64,000 nucleotides of DNA from Bacteroidota bacterium (GTDB lineage: Bacteria > Bacteroidota > Bacteroidia > B-17B0 > Aurantibacillaceae), in assembly GCA_013298715.1 (NCBI GenBank), contig JAAFIQ010000013.1, positions 50,829 through 114,828 on the forward strand. Reading direction: 5' to 3'. Below the pieces are notes generated by a model. The model worked only from the letters and a program-made list of their open reading frames with translations, searched no databases and was not told the origin of the DNA. Position 1 is the first letter of the stretch, and each line of letters opens with the position of its first letter. Shown one piece after another: positions 62,918 to 64,000 of this stretch. Position numbers and translations under genes: made by a program.

Positions 62918-64000
62918 TTACTTTTCAATTACAAACTTTTTATTCACTAAAACCCTTCCTTCATTTTTTACTTGTAAAAAATAAATGCCTGCTGCTAAAT
63001 CTTTTGTATTAATCTCTTTTTTATTTTGTATTAACTCTTCTTCTCTTATAATTTGTCCTAAGGTGTTTATTATTTGTAAACTCACATCTCGATACGCTCC
63101 TGCCTGGCTCAAGCCGGCCCAATTCTTCACTGGAGAATTGTCCTTCGATGAGACATCGACATACAAAACGTCTTGTGTAGGATTCGGATACACCCTCACT
63201 TGCCAGTCTTCTACTCCGCCATTATTGACCAAGCCTACTGCGCTTGGATAAACGACTACCGTATCGTATTTTATTACCCCACAAATATCTTGTTTTACCA
63301 TATAGATTTGAGTACTAACGCCAACCGTTGCGGTTATGCCTGCGGCTGTATCTATTGGCGTAGTGGTGTTTGGTAGTTTGTACCAAAAGCAATCATCATC
63401 TAAACCCACCTCGCTGGGGCGGCCTAGGTAAACGGTATTACCTGGTATGCCATAAATATCTGGTCCTGCATAAGCAGGCAGGTTGGTTTCTATTACGCTT
63501 ACATCATCAATAAAATAAGATGCTAAACCATAGGTATACGTATTTAAACTGGTATAGTTTGTTGCAGCATTTAATCTAAAATTTCCTAAAGTAATGTACT
63601 CTTCCGTACCATTGGCTACAAATGTGCCTTGCACCTTCATCCAATTCAAGGTATCAGTATAAAAAACGCCAGTAGGGCTTTTTACTTGCGGATTGGCAAC
63701 TGCTTCTTTTACGGGAGCTATGCTTTGTATGCTACCATCATCAAAATACGCCCCTAATTCATCTACCCCATAATTTACATAGTTTACCAAACTAGCCCAA
63801 TAAGTAACACAGTAGCTTTTGCCTGCTGTAAGTTTATTAGCCATTTTTTGTTGTATGTATAATCGCCAGTTAACGGCTGGATTGGGAGTTAATTTAAAAT
63901 AAAGAAAATAGGCATAACCATCACCAGTTCTAGGTTCTTGATAGCCGCCACCATTAAAATTGTTTGGTACACTTGATGTTTGATTAGGACTGAAGCATTT
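62918..64000 (-). CDS. T9SS type A cargo protein, 5' end outside the window
   Basis: The C-terminal ~360 residues of a larger gene: the frame stays open to the window edge beyond the internal ATG at 63844 (upstream reading CFSPNQTSSVPNNFNGGGYQ). A jelly-roll carbohydrate-binding-like domain (SYCVTYWASLVNYVNY, ASYFIDDVSVIET) is followed by a linker and a type A sorting domain (VRVYPNPTQDVLYVDVS, GIYFLQVKNEGRVLVNKKFVIEK). The sequence near CTCCTGCC at 63100 is more GC-rich than its surroundings. Probably a secreted binding or degrading protein. Confidence 0.85.
   Translation of the reverse strand, partial: KCFSPNQTSSVPNNFNGGGYQEPRTGDGYAYFLYFKLTPNPAVNWRLYIQQKMANKLTAGKSYCVTYWASLVNYVNYGVDELGAYFDDGSIQSIAPVKEAVANPQVKSPTGVFYTDTLNWMKVQGTFVANGTEEYITLGNFRLNAATNYTSLNTYTYGLASYFIDDVSVIETNLPAYAGPDIYGIPGNTVYLGRPSEVGLDDDCFWYKLPNTTTPIDTAAGITATVGVSTQIYMVKQDICGVIKYDTVVVYPSAVGLVNNGGVEDWQVRVYPNPTQDVLYVDVSSKDNSPVKNWAGLSQAGAYRDVSLQIINTLGQIIREEELIQNKKEINTKDLAAGIYFLQVKNEGRVLVNKKFVIEK

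Overview
The window is an AT-rich stretch of a Bacteroidota chromosome. The evidence is secreted proteins with C-terminal type IX secretion (T9SS) sorting domains, gliding-motility-type CHU_C ends, start-proximal promoters of the TAnnTTTG (-7) type, the DUF3098-uppP pair, a bacterial geranylgeranylglyceryl-phosphate synthase, many TPR sensor proteins, and frequent TTG/GTG starts. I see no rRNA, tRNA, CRISPR array or prophage. Genus cannot be decided from the sequence alone.

Layout. 0.5-2.9 kb: a disulfide-less dihydrolipoamide-dehydrogenase-like flavoprotein, then a secreted protein gene split by a frameshift. 2.9-5.9 kb (minus): a tightly packed run, phosphopantetheinyl transferase, GGGP synthase, ThiE-like protein, PnuC transporter and NadR-type kinase. 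6-7.3 kb: ahcY. 7.3-8.7 kb (minus): a TPR membrane protein ending in a degenerate, frameshifted histidine-kinase remnant. 9-12.2 kb: a lipoprotein, a TrmN6-like methyltransferase, and lpxK-pnp on minus. 12.3-16.2 kb: a 1123-aa T9SS-type surface protein and a small secreted protein. 16.4-19.7 kb: uppS-bamA. 19.9-22.2 kb: a small protein and a TPR/HTH regulator.

22.35-23.5 kb is a complete IS630-family insertion sequence with a transposase split by a -1 frameshift and flanked by TA. 23.7-29.9 kb holds two tandem paralogous surface proteins that share their 5' flank and N-terminal domain but have different C-termini. The C-terminal ~600 residues of the second match those of the 12.3-15.7 kb protein, so the three genes form a domain-shuffled set. 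30.3-41.9 kb carries a prolyl oligopeptidase, a GH73-type glucosaminidase, mgtE, a GT87 glycosyltransferase, a PD40-SPOR protein, a nucleoside phosphorylase/outer-membrane protein/pyrF run and a radical SAM enzyme. 42-48.1 kb (minus) is a surface-polysaccharide operon: gmd, fcl, a Wzi/RemB-like outer-membrane protein, a WecA/MraY-type glycosyltransferase and a TolC-family protein. 48.2-49.7 kb: DUF3098, an unknown membrane protein and uppP.

49.7-50.4 kb is a decay zone with an NTF2-like remnant, a strong terminator and a transposase fragment. 50.5-53.4 kb (minus) is a two-component module: TPR histidine kinase, small CxxC protein and LytTR response regulator. A 9-12-9 direct repeat lies in front of the small gene and is repeated beyond the regulator; it looks like a LytTR operator. 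53.5-64 kb: a 2Fe-2S ferredoxin, a DUF4397 T9SS cargo protein, a 1739-residue TPR-GAFx6-SpoIIE phosphatase, an acyl-CoA carboxylase beta subunit and the C-terminal part of another T9SS cargo protein running off the window.

The recurring themes are envelope building (LpxK, UppS, UppP, BamA, WecA-like, GDP-fucose enzymes), T9SS surface display, nucleoside/NAD salvage, and TPR-based signalling.
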